Notes under the pieces: generated by a model
What the model was told of the DNA's origin: nothing
Database searches by the model: none
The model's input: the letters and a program-made list of their open reading frames with translations, nothing else
Assembly: GCF_017313785.1 (NCBI RefSeq)
Contig: NZ_JAFLNL010000001.1
Location: 248,001-312,000, forward strand
DNA: 64,000 bases
From: Flagellimonas aurea
GTDB taxonomy: Bacteria > Bacteroidota > Bacteroidia > Flavobacteriales > Flavobacteriaceae
Reading direction: 5' to 3'
Program-made: the position numbers and the translations under genes
Shown: one piece after another, positions 27,295 to 35,501 of the stretch
Layout of the letters: each line of letters begins with the position of its first letter
How positions within the stretch are numbered: the stretch's first letter is position 1

Positions 27295-30075
27295 TTAATT
27301 CTTGATATCCGTTTCCATTGGTTTTACCGCTGGTTTTTTGGGGTTTCCGTCGGCATCTATCTCGACAATATTATCAAATCCAAGCTCATCCAATTTATCG
27401 ATGATCTCTGCACGATCACCTACCATAAACCAGTTCACTTTTCCGGGCTGCACTACATCATTGCTCACCTTTCTAATATCATCCACAGAAAGGTTTCTCA
27501 CGTTCTGATCGTACTTTTGATAGTAATCGTCCGGCAAATTGTAACGGATCAAACTCCTCACCGAGCTGTTTACCGAACTATTGGTTTCCCATTGCCCGGG
27601 AAGCTTCAATACCTGATTGGTCTTCACTTTCTCCAGTTCTTCGCCGGTTGCAGGCCGTGTAGAGGTGAATTCGGATATTTCCTTTCTGATCTCGGTCACG
27701 GACTCCGCTGTTTTATCGGTCTGTACCGGTGCATAAACAATGAATGGGCGTTCTTCTTTGGAACCCAGCACAAATCCTCCCGCTCCGTAGGACCAGTGTT
27801 TGTCTTCCCTCAAATTCATATTGATTCGCGACGTAAAATCTCCTCCAAGGATATTCACCATTTGCTCCAGTGCAATTTCGTTGACCCCTCCGTACTTTTC
27901 GGTTAAATGCCCGGCCAAAATCACGGATTGTTGGGATTCTGGTCGGTTCATTAAATAAAGCGTGTTCTTGGAACCGGTCTTGGGCTCGTTGAAAGCAATG
28001 GTAGGAACATCACCTTTCTTCCATTTGCCCAATGTCTTTTCCAATTTGGATTTCAATTCGCTCATTTCCACATCACCGGTCACTATTAATGTGGAATTGT
28101 TCGGCTTGAACCATGTGTTATAGAAGTCAACTACATCGTCCCTTGTCAAGTTCGAAACGGAGTCTTCATATCCCGTGCCCGTGTATGGGCTACTGTAGGG
28201 ATGGTCCTCTCCATAAAGATATTTGTTCATGACCCGTAAGGCCATGGTAATGGGCTGTGACTTTTCTTGTTTTATATTGTTGAGTTGTTCCTTCTGTAAG
28301 CGTTCGAATTCCTTTTGGGGAAATACAGGGTTTAGCACCACGTCCATGAACAGGTCCAGACTGGCGTCCAAGCTTGGTTTTAATGTGCTCATATATACGT
28401 TGGATTCATCTTGACTGGAAAAAGTACTTAAAGAGGCACCCAAGAGCTGCAATTGCTCGTTTATTTCTAGAGAAGTTTTGTCCTTTGTTCCCTCGTCCAT
28501 TAGGTTCATGGCCAAATTTGCCGTACCTGGGCTGGACAAATAATCAGTTTTATACCCCGCATCTGCCACTAGGTTGATGATTACCGTTGGAACGCCCTTC
28601 CGTTGAGCTAACACCACATTGAGCCCATTGGATAGTTCCATACGTTGTAATTCGGGGAATTTTGAACTTTTTGGAGCCCCAAGTTCCGGCAATTTGCTTC
28701 TATCCACCGAAGATTCTACGACATCATATTCGGGAAAGGGTCGGCAGATCAAAACATGTTTGCCTTTTGTCAGCCATTTTTCTGCGGTCCTTCTAAGGTC
28801 TTCGGCCGTGGCATCTTCAACATACTTTAATTGTGTTTTGTAGTATGATGCATCACCATGATAGGTTTGGTTAGAGGCAAGAATATCGGATACCCCTCCA
28901 AATCCACCGATTCGTTCCATACCTTTAATGAAATTAGCAAAGTAATTGGCTTTTACCCTTTTCAGTTCTTCCTCTGTAGGTCCTTCCTTGATAAATCTCT
29001 CGATTTCGGCCTCGAGCTCTTTTTCCAATTTTGCAGCATCCTCTCCTTGCTTCACATTTAACCAAGTGATAAACTGACTTGCTATTTCGCTTGATGATTG
29101 AAAAGAGACCGCGGCACTGGCCGATTGGTCTTGATAGATGAATTTTTGATACAACCTGGAGTTTTTTCCACTCGTCAAGATGGCGGAGATCAAATCAAAG
29201 TGAAGGTCTTCCCTTGATCCAAACGGAGGTGTGTTCCAAGCGAACAATACTCTGGTCTCCGGAACACGGTCTTGGTATTCTTGACGGGAATCATAAATCT
29301 TGTTGGGGATGTTTACCTCTTGTCGTTCCACTGTCGGTCCCGCAGGGATATCCCCAAAGTATTTGATCACTTTTTGATACACTTCTTCGGCATCAATGTC
29401 CCCTGCCACGGCAACCACCGCATTGGCGGCACCATAATAGGATTTGAACCACTCTTGCACATCTTCCAAAGAGGCAGCGTTCAAATCTTCCATTTCTCCG
29501 ATCACGGTCCAGGAATATGGATGCCCTTTCGGATACATGGCCTTGGTCAAATAATCCCATTGCATACCATAAGGTTGGTTTTCGCCTTGCCTTTTTTCAT
29601 TTTGAACAACCCCACGTTGCTCATCCAGTTTTTCTTGGTCGATCGCTCCCAACAAATGCCCCATTCTGTCAGATTCCAAAAACAAAACTTGATCTAAGGC
29701 AGAAACAGGTACATTTTGAAAGTAGTTGGTTCGGTCCGTATTGGTTGTTCCGTTCAAATCGGTGCCCCCAATACTCTCCAATGCCTGAAAATAATCGGTG
29801 TTGTAATTTTCACTTCCGTTGAACATTAAATGTTCGAACAAATGGGCGAAGCCACTTTTTCCAGGTTTCTCATTTTTGGACCCTACGTGGTACCAAACGT
29901 TCACCGCGGCAATTGGTGCTTTGTGATCCTCATGGACCAAAAGTGTGAGCCCATTTTTTAAGGTGTAGGTTTTGTAATCGATGTCAATGTCATCGGCTTT
30001 GAACTGAAATCCTTGTCCAAAACCCATGGAACAGGACAAAAGGCCCACAATAGAGGCCAGAAGTAATTTTTTCAT
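27295..30075 (-). CDS. M16-family zinc metallopeptidase, two-module form
   Basis: A 926-residue exported protein with a signal peptide (1-20; a Cys at 15 lies in LLSCSMGFG, so a lipoprotein is conceivable). The inverted zinc motif HxxEH is HLFEH at residues 78-82, with the third ligand in the RGVVQNE stretch of the following helix. Four M16 modules are present; only the first is catalytic, and the second half (from about 480, PTVIINLVADAGYKTD) is the inactive partner. Such proteins cleave peptides inside a closing chamber in the periplasm. It is divergent from a TetR gene, which may control it. Full length with no damage. Confidence 0.94.
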   Translation of the reverse strand: MKKLLLASIVGLLSCSMGFGQGFQFKADDIDIDYKTYTLKNGLTLLVHEDHKAPIAAVNVWYHVGSKNEKPGKSGFAHLFEHLMFNGSENYNTDYFQALESIGGTDLNGTTNTDRTNYFQNVPVSALDQVLFLESDRMGHLLGAIDQEKLDEQRGVVQNEKRQGENQPYGMQWDYLTKAMYPKGHPYSWTVIGEMEDLNAASLEDVQEWFKSYYGAANAVVAVAGDIDAEEVYQKVIKYFGDIPAGPTVERQEVNIPNKIYDSRQEYQDRVPETRVLFAWNTPPFGSREDLHFDLISAILTSGKNSRLYQKFIYQDQSASAAVSFQSSSEIASQFITWLNVKQGEDAAKLEKELEAEIERFIKEGPTEEELKRVKANYFANFIKGMERIGGFGGVSDILASNQTYHGDASYYKTQLKYVEDATAEDLRRTAEKWLTKGKHVLICRPFPEYDVVESSVDRSKLPELGAPKSSKFPELQRMELSNGLNVVLAQRKGVPTVIINLVADAGYKTDYLSSPGTANLAMNLMDEGTKDKTSLEINEQLQLLGASLSTFSSQDESNVYMSTLKPSLDASLDLFMDVVLNPVFPQKEFERLQKEQLNNIKQEKSQPITMALRVMNKYLYGEDHPYSSPYTGTGYEDSVSNLTRDDVVDFYNTWFKPNNSTLIVTGDVEMSELKSKLEKTLGKWKKGDVPTIAFNEPKTGSKNTLYLMNRPESQQSVILAGHLTEKYGGVNEIALEQMVNILGGDFTSRINMNLREDKHWSYGAGGFVLGSKEERPFIVYAPVQTDKTAESVTEIRKEISEFTSTRPATGEELEKVKTNQVLKLPGQWETNSSVNSSVRSLIRYNLPDDYYQKYDQNVRNLSVDDIRKVSNDVVQPGKVNWFMVGDRAEIIDKLDELGFDNIVEIDADGNPKKPAVKPMETDIKN

Positions 30076-30145
30076 TTCTGTTGTTTTTAGTTATTTGATC
30101 GATAAATTTGATACACAAGATAGGAAAATGTTTACAATGAACACT

Positions 30146-30163
30146 ATGCTAGACTGTTAGCAT
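30146..30163. promoter_or_regulatory. candidate operator between the M16 gene and the TetR gene
   Basis: ATGCTA (30146-30151) and TAGCAT (30158-30163) form an inverted repeat with a 6-bp spacer, about midway in the 224-bp divergent intergenic region. Size and symmetry suit a TetR dimer. Its use is inference. Confidence 0.35.
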
Positions 30164-30299
30164 TTATCTTAAAAACTATAGAATGTAATATTTGTTTGTT
30201 TAAACCAGAATAATAGTTGATAGTTGGGGCTAGGTTTACATATTTTCTTTATTAATTTGTAGAACCATCGACCACCATTAACTACATTTTACTCAATTT

Positions 30300-30878
30300 A
30301 TGCAACGAAATGAATTGCACGAGCACATTATATCTTCAGCGGGAGATCTTTTCTATTCGCAGGGATATAATTCAACGGGGGTCAACGAGATCATTGCCAA
30401 ATGTGATATAGCAAAAGCTACGCTCTATAGCCACTTTAAGTCCAAAGAAGATATTTGTATTGCCTATCTGAATCAGCGCCACAGTGGCTTTATGAGGAGC
30501 CTTAAGGGCTATGTAAAGGACAGGGAGTTTGGAAAAACCCAGCTTTTGGCCATTTTTGACCTGTTGCGGGATATGTACCTTGAGGAAAATTTTCAGGGTT
30601 GTTGGGGTCTCAAGACCCTTGGCGAGCTTTCCCCCGATCAAACTGCCATTCTGAAGGTAATTCAACAGCAAAAAAAGGAACTGCTCATGTATCTGGGAGA
30701 GATTGTAGGCGATAATATATCCAATTTATCCAAAGCGGAAACGGAAAAAATTTCGGGCGGACTCTACCTTTTGTATGAAAGTGCAGTTACCGAGAGTCAT
30801 CTGTTCAAAAACGACTGGCCTATTTTTATAGCCAAAAGTATAGCACCATCTCTTTTTATGGACGCAGAGCTGATATAA
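30300..30878 (+). CDS. TetR-family transcriptional regulator
   Basis: A 192-residue regulator. The HTH spans about residues 8-50 (NSTGVNEIIAKCDIAKATLY, then SHFKSKEDIC), and the helical C-terminal domain has the TetR_C_33-like GCWGLKTLGELSPDQ region, with a Cys that could sense reactive ligands. ATG 30300 follows a TTAATTTG box that is one base off the -7 consensus. It is divergent from the M16 peptidase gene and shares its control region. It is convergent with the AhpD-like gene. The target and effector are unknown. Confidence 0.9.
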   Translation: MQRNELHEHIISSAGDLFYSQGYNSTGVNEIIAKCDIAKATLYSHFKSKEDICIAYLNQRHSGFMRSLKGYVKDREFGKTQLLAIFDLLRDMYLEENFQGCWGLKTLGELSPDQTAILKVIQQQKKELLMYLGEIVGDNISNLSKAETEKISGGLYLLYESAVTESHLFKNDWPIFIAKSIAPSLFMDAELI

Positions 30879-30881
30879 AAA

Positions 30882-30903
30882 AGCCCCTCCAAAATGAGGG
30901 GCT
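30882..30903. terminator. bidirectional terminator between TetR and AhpD-like genes
   Basis: The 8-bp stem AGCCCCTC (30882-30889) with GAGGGGCT (30896-30903) closes a 6-nt loop and has A- and T-runs on its two sides. It lies 3 bp after the TetR stop and 24 bp from the end of the converging gene. Confidence 0.88.
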
Positions 30904-30927
30904 TTTTTAACAAGGGATTCACCTAGA

Positions 30928-31476
30928 TTAAGCTTTAACTCCTTCCAATGGTTGTGCCTCTGGGAAATCTACAGGAACTTTTGTTGTTCTATGGATATAG
31001 TTTGTGATCGTTTTATCCCCTACTAAAACTATGGTGTCGATCAAATTTTCCTTGGTCCACCCAGCGGCAAAAAAATCAGCCACAACTTGCCCGTCTGTTG
31101 CGCCCCTATTTTCGGTAATATTCTTGGCCAAACTCGCCAAAGCATCCAATTTTTCATTAAAAGAAGCCTTCCCTTCCCTTAATTCCAGGATTTGCTCATC
31201 TGTAAAGCCGTTCATTTTAGCAATGGCGGTGTGGGCGGATAAACAGTAAATACAGTTGTTAACTTGACTTACGGCCAAATTGACCACTTCTTTTTCCTTG
31301 GCCTTCAATGAGGTTTTCGCATTGGAAAGGCTTAGATAATTACCCAATGCATTTTCTGAGTGTGCATAGGTGGCGAAAAGATTTGGAACAAACCCCAGCG
31401 TTTTTTCCAGATTGTCAAAAATGGCCTGATTGACCGTGCTTACTTCTTCTCTTTTAGGTACATTGATTGTGCTCAT
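30928..31476 (-). CDS. AhpD-like carboxymuconolactone decarboxylase-family protein
   Basis: A 182-residue all-helical protein. The redox motif is C75-x-x-C78 with His82 (NNCIYCLSAHTAIAK), the AhpD pattern in which the two cysteines reduce peroxides or feed electrons to a peroxiredoxin. The family also includes true decarboxylases, but the CxxC-His arrangement favours the peroxidase branch. It is preceded on the same strand by a 52-codon mini-gene and an AraC gene. A second protein of this kind occurs at 62578-63180. A role against organic peroxides is likely but not shown. Confidence 0.9.
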   Translation of the reverse strand: MSTINVPKREEVSTVNQAIFDNLEKTLGFVPNLFATYAHSENALGNYLSLSNAKTSLKAKEKEVVNLAVSQVNNCIYCLSAHTAIAKMNGFTDEQILELREGKASFNEKLDALASLAKNITENRGATDGQVVADFFAAGWTKENLIDTIVLVGDKTITNYIHRTTKVPVDFPEAQPLEGVKA

Positions 31477-31503
31477 AATTGAATTTTTAATATGAATAAT
31501 TGA

Positions 31504-31662
31504 TTAATACGTCTGTATAAAGGGTTGTTCTGCATCACAATAGAAATCGTGATGATACTTTTGCTCACAGTGTTCCGCAACCGTAGCTGTTTTTACTTCG
31601 GTTTTCTGTGACGTTCTAAAAATCTCAATGAGATTAAAAATTGATCTTTCTGTGGATTTCAT
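31504..31662 (-). CDS. 52-residue Cys/His mini-protein upstream of the AhpD-like gene
   Basis: A short frame from ATG 31660-31662 to TAA 31504-31506, too short for usual ORF lists. It reads MKSTERSIFNLIEIFRTSQK at the start, and its second half contains HCEQKYHHDFYCDAEQPF with two Cys, three His and several acidic residues. The start is preceded by the A-rich leader common to local genes. It lies 27 bp upstream of the AhpD-like start and about 90 bp after the AraC gene, all on one strand. I do not know a family. Context and spacing suggest a small redox or metal-binding partner; a chance ORF cannot be ruled out. Confidence 0.55.
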   Translation of the reverse strand: MKSTERSIFNLIEIFRTSQKTEVKTATVAEHCEQKYHHDFYCDAEQPFIQTY

Positions 31663-31753
31663 CTTTTATCTGTTTTTTTTTACAGGGCAAAGATGCTCCG
31701 AAAAAGAGGGTGGGTGTTAGGAAGGATTTCCCGATGGCTTGACCAATTTTCCC

Positions 31754-32602
31754 TTAGGCCATCAAAAAGAGGTTTTCACGGTATTCTGATGGGCTCATTT
31801 GTGTCATCTTCTTAAAAAAACGGCTAAAATGTGCGGGGTCGGTGAACCCAAGCTCAAACGCAATTTCCTGATTTTGTTTATCGGTAAAATTGATGAGTCG
31901 TTTGGCCTCCAATGCGATTCGTTCCAGAATAATTTGTTGTGGCGACTTCTGATTGTAAATGGCAAAAAGATTGGATAGTGTTTTGGGAGATTTGTGCAAC
32001 AATTCAGCATAATCGCCCACCTTTCTCTTGGTTTTGAAGTTTAGGTCCACTAAAACATTGAATTTTCGGATGGTTTCGACTTGATCGTTCCCCAATGCTT
32101 TGACCATGAGCTGTTCTTTTGCCAATCGCGTGCTCATTATAATCATTCTTTTTAGTAGCATTTGAAGCATATCGCCCTGAATATTGTCGGGTGTGGAAAA
32201 CTCTTCGATGAAAATATCGTGTAGCAAATTAAACTTGTTCAACTGTTCTTTTGGAATAGTGATGATAGGGATATCCTGTGTTCCAAAAAACAAAATCCCA
32301 TTACAGGAAACCTCGCTGTCATGATCGAATATACAGTAAAACTCCCTGTTAAAAAGTATGGCTGTAAGGGGCAATTGCATTTTGGAATAGGAAACGTGTT
32401 GTAAATATGTAACGGTAATAATCTGATTGGGCAAAAGTTCCAAATCCATTCCATCTATTTGAACCGTCAGGGGGCAATCGTTCCGGTTCCATAAAAATTT
32501 AATGGTTTTTGAGGTTGTGGAGAATCGTTCCTCATCATTTTTGATATCATCCGAAAATCCTAAAATGGCTCCTAACTTGGAATCCTTGTATTCGTATCTC
32601 AT
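31754..32602 (-). CDS. AraC-family transcriptional regulator
   Basis: A 282-residue regulator. The C-terminal 100 residues carry two helix-turn-helix motifs; the second reads NQEIAFELGFTDPAHFSRFF, followed by KKMTQMSPSEYRE, the AraC signature. The N-terminal half is a cupin-like or unknown sensor domain. It probably controls the mini-protein and AhpD-like genes downstream, which follow on the same strand, or itself: a near-palindrome lies 11-25 bp upstream of its start. The effector is unknown. Confidence 0.92.
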   Translation of the reverse strand: MRYEYKDSKLGAILGFSDDIKNDEERFSTTSKTIKFLWNRNDCPLTVQIDGMDLELLPNQIITVTYLQHVSYSKMQLPLTAILFNREFYCIFDHDSEVSCNGILFFGTQDIPIITIPKEQLNKFNLLHDIFIEEFSTPDNIQGDMLQMLLKRMIIMSTRLAKEQLMVKALGNDQVETIRKFNVLVDLNFKTKRKVGDYAELLHKSPKTLSNLFAIYNQKSPQQIILERIALEAKRLINFTDKQNQEIAFELGFTDPAHFSRFFKKMTQMSPSEYRENLFLMA

Positions 32603-32612
32603 TGGGAAGATT

Positions 32613-32627
32613 GTTCCGTTACAGAAC
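32613..32627. promoter_or_regulatory. near-palindrome just upstream of the AraC gene
   Basis: GTTCCGTTACAGAAC is a 15-bp inverted repeat with one mismatched pair. It lies directly in front of the AraC start and could be a regulator binding site. Function is inferred from position only. Confidence 0.3.
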
Positions 32628-32684
32628 GATTAGTCCTTCTATTTCATTCATACTTACAGCCCAAAAGAATTAAAATCAAACAAA

Positions 32685-32712
32685 AAAGCGCGCATCCAAA
32701 GATGCGCGCTTT
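32685..32712 (-). terminator. intrinsic terminator of the acpP-pyk gene group
   Basis: A 12-bp perfect stem rich in GCGC joins 32685-32696 and 32701-32712 around a 4-nt loop. On the minus strand it is followed by a run of T, as expected for the terminator of pyk, whose stop lies 22 bp upstream. Confidence 0.9.
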
Positions 32713-32733
32713 CAATAAATCTGTTTTTTTATT

Positions 32734-34176
32734 TTAGAAATTACAGCTTTCTATCTCGGTTACACGCAAAGTGTTCACCATACCTTTTTCTTTAATGGGC
32801 ATGGCCGCCAAACTTACGAGCATATCGCCTACTTCCAGGAAACCTTTTTTACATGCTATCTGGTTTACATCCTCGATGGTCTGGTCAGTGGAGACAAACT
32901 TGTCGTAGTAAAATGCTTTTACTCCCCATAAAAGGTTCAATTGGGTCAATATTCTTTTGTTCGATGTAAACACAAGGATATGTGCGGCTGGTCTCCAAGC
33001 GGAAATCTGGAAAGCCGTGTATCCACTATTGGTCAATGTGGAAATAGCTTTTGCCGAGATTTCGTTTGCCATTAACGCGGCATGGTAACAAACGGATTTG
33101 GTAATATATCTTTTGGTACGTATGTGCGGTGGGGTTTGCGGTACCTTGATTAAACTGGAACTCTCGACACTTGAAACAATACTTGCCATTTTCTCGATAA
33201 CCTGTACCGGATAGTTCCCAACAGATGTTTCTCCCGAGAGCATTACGGCATCGGCCCCGTCCATTACGGAGTTGGCAACGTCGTTCACCTCGGCGCGGGT
33301 AGGGGTTAAACTGGTAATCATGGTCTCCATCATCTGGGTAGCGATGATTACAGGAATTCTTCCCTTTTTGGCGCTCAACACCAATTGTTTCTGAACCAAT
33401 GGGACCTCTTGCGCTGGAATTTCCACCCCAAGGTCACCACGGGCCACCATAAGTCCATCGGAAGCTTTTACGATCTCATCGATGTTCTCCAGTGCTTCAG
33501 GTTTCTCAATCTTTGAGATCACTGGGATTTTATGCTCTGTGTGCTGTTTTATCAAATCATGAAGATCGTATAGGTCCTGTGCATGACGCACAAATGACAA
33601 TGCTATCCAATCAACATCTTGTCCAATCGCAAAAATGGCATCTTTGATATCCTTTTTTGTAAGGGCGGGGAGTGAGATGTTGGTATTGGGAAGGTTTACA
33701 CCTTTTTTGGATTTAAGCGGTCCTCCTTGTATCACCTTGGCCACTACCTCGTTATCCCCATTAGTGGATTTCACTTCAAAAATAAGCTTGCCATCGTCCA
33801 AAAGAATACGTTCCCCCGCTTTAACGTCTTTGGGGAAGCTCTTGTAGTTCATGTAGACCCTTTCGGCGGTGCCCTCAAACGGTTCTCCCGTTACAAAGGT
33901 AACCTCATCACCTGGAGCAACTACGGCTTCACCGCCCATTACCCCAACTCTTAGTTTGGGGCCTTGTAGGTCGGCAAGGATGGCTATATTGACTTCCAAT
34001 TCCTCATTAAGCTCCCTAATCATTTTAATTCGCTCGGCAACATCTTCGTAGGCGGCATGGGAAAAGTTTATTCTAAAAACATCCACTCCTGCAAGGATCA
34101 TTTCCCTTAGGGTCTCCTTTGTACTGGTGGCAGGTCCAAGGGTTGCTACAATTTTAGTCTTCTTTCTAGTTGGCAT
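32734..34176 (-). CDS. pyk: pyruvate kinase
   Basis: A 480-residue cytoplasmic enzyme that transfers phosphate from phosphoenolpyruvate to ADP in the last step of glycolysis. The N-terminus MPTRKKTKIVATLGPATSTK and the active-site signature ISKIEKPEALENIDEI (with the catalytic Lys) are both present, as are MVARGDLGVEIP and the MLSGETSVGNYP region. The C-terminal allosteric domain is of normal length. Its start lies 2 bp after the IPExxxVDY-type gene, so it belongs to the minus-strand group that includes rnc and fabF. A strong terminator follows. Confidence 0.97.
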   Translation of the reverse strand: MPTRKKTKIVATLGPATSTKETLREMILAGVDVFRINFSHAAYEDVAERIKMIRELNEELEVNIAILADLQGPKLRVGVMGGEAVVAPGDEVTFVTGEPFEGTAERVYMNYKSFPKDVKAGERILLDDGKLIFEVKSTNGDNEVVAKVIQGGPLKSKKGVNLPNTNISLPALTKKDIKDAIFAIGQDVDWIALSFVRHAQDLYDLHDLIKQHTEHKIPVISKIEKPEALENIDEIVKASDGLMVARGDLGVEIPAQEVPLVQKQLVLSAKKGRIPVIIATQMMETMITSLTPTRAEVNDVANSVMDGADAVMLSGETSVGNYPVQVIEKMASIVSSVESSSLIKVPQTPPHIRTKRYITKSVCYHAALMANEISAKAISTLTNSGYTAFQISAWRPAAHILVFTSNKRILTQLNLLWGVKAFYYDKFVSTDQTIEDVNQIACKKGFLEVGDMLVSLAAMPIKEKGMVNTLRVTEIESCNF

Positions 34177-34178
34177 TT

Positions 34179-34649
34179 TTAAAAGATTAAATTTCTTTTT
34201 GATTTTAAATTCTGTGCATCCAAAGGATATGCTGTTATCACTTTGGCTATTGTGTTGATTGATTTGATCTTTTTGAGAAACAACGCTTCATCTATCGTAT
34301 CTACCTTTAAAAAATAATCTACTTCTTTTCGTTCTTTCACCAAATAGTCTGTTCTTCGGGAAACATTGTTATCAAATAACCCCACTGAAGGCATTTCTTC
34401 CTCAACTTCGCACTTGTTGGAAATCAGCGTCCAATACATCTCGCTCATCTCATCGTCCCAATCAAACACCGAAAAAGACATTTTTCCATCTAATTGAAGG
34501 TCTTTTTTCATCCGTTTTAGATACAGTCCACAACTGGAATTTATGGCATAGGTGATGGCATAATCTTCCAAATTACTGTGAATGGCGATGAGCGAAAAAC
34601 TTTCATCGTACAAGTCCGCCGATATCTTATGCGTCGTTAATATGCCCAT
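34179..34649 (-). CDS. IPExxxVDY-family protein
   Basis: A 156-residue soluble protein that lies between rnc and pyk, as it does in many flavobacteria. The name-giving motif is only partly kept: here it reads VKERKEVDYFLKV near residue 105, so Glu and VDY are kept but Ile-Pro is replaced by Val-Lys. The function of the family is not known. The protein starts with a HKISADLYDESFSLIAIHSN stretch and lacks membrane segments. Two bases separate it from pyk. I assigned the family from context and motif together. Confidence 0.75.
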   Translation of the reverse strand: MGILTTHKISADLYDESFSLIAIHSNLEDYAITYAINSSCGLYLKRMKKDLQLDGKMSFSVFDWDDEMSEMYWTLISNKCEVEEEMPSVGLFDNNVSRRTDYLVKERKEVDYFLKVDTIDEALFLKKIKSINTIAKVITAYPLDAQNLKSKRNLIF

Positions 34650-34754
34650 AACACGAACCGTAAATATAGGCTTAATCCAATTGAATGCCTAGTCTATACA
34701 AAACAATACACTTATAAATCAAGCGAAAACGTTTGAGTTTACCATTATTTAAAC

Positions 34755-35492
34755 TTACTTGTTATCTATCCTGCTTTGTAGTGCAAAATAGGCTCTCTTG
34801 GATGCTTTTTCCTCTGCTTTTTTCTTGGATGTGGCCCTTGCTTTGGCGAGCATTCTATCTCCTATGGTCAGCTTTACCGCAAAGTGTTTGAGCTCATCCT
34901 TTCCAGTGTCCTCGTAAACATTGTAATTAAAGGGTTTCTTTTCTTTTTGGCACCATTCTATCACCAAGCTTTTATAGCTTATTACCTTGCCCTCTAGCTG
35001 TTCTATATCGACATAGGGCTCAATTACCCTCTCGTTGATGAATTTTTCGCAGTAATTGTACCCTCTATCCAAATAAATGGCCCCAACTAGTGCCTCGAAA
35101 ACATTTCCATGTATATTATCCCCAAAATGTGCCTTGGGAATCCTGCTCTCAACATACTTAAGTAGACCGAGGTCCTTTCCCAATTCGTTCAGGTGCTTTC
35201 GGCTGACTACCTTGGAGCGCATCTTGGTAAGATAGCCCTCGTCACCTTCGGGCACTTCGTTGTACAGATGTTTTGAAATAATGGTCCCTAACATCGAGTC
35301 TCCCAGAAATTCCAATCGCTCGTAGTTCACCGGATTGCCCTCATTGTCCTTTTTGTTCATAGAACGATGCAGGAACGCTGTTTTATAGATTTCCAGACTC
35401 TTGGGTTTAAATCCAAGTATTCTTTTCATTCCCAAAAAAAAATCCCCATCCGAGCTTGGATGGGAATTGAATATTTTGGAAGTAAGTTTCAT
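34755..35492 (-). CDS. rnc: ribonuclease III
   Basis: A 245-residue endonuclease for double-stranded RNA that processes rRNA precursors and structured mRNAs. The catalytic signature ERLEFLGDS is at residues 58-66, and the second acidic cluster is in NVFEALVGAIYLDRG. The C-terminal double-stranded RNA-binding domain (about 170-240) ends with ATSKKKAEEKASKRAYFALQ. It starts 9 bp after the fabF stop, the usual flavobacterial neighbour. The acpP-fabF-rnc order is also widely conserved in other phyla. Confidence 0.96.
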   Translation of the reverse strand: MKLTSKIFNSHPSSDGDFFLGMKRILGFKPKSLEIYKTAFLHRSMNKKDNEGNPVNYERLEFLGDSMLGTIISKHLYNEVPEGDEGYLTKMRSKVVSRKHLNELGKDLGLLKYVESRIPKAHFGDNIHGNVFEALVGAIYLDRGYNYCEKFINERVIEPYVDIEQLEGKVISYKSLVIEWCQKEKKPFNYNVYEDTGKDELKHFAVKLTIGDRMLAKARATSKKKAEEKASKRAYFALQSRIDNK

Positions 35493-35501
35493 GTTACAAA
35501 A

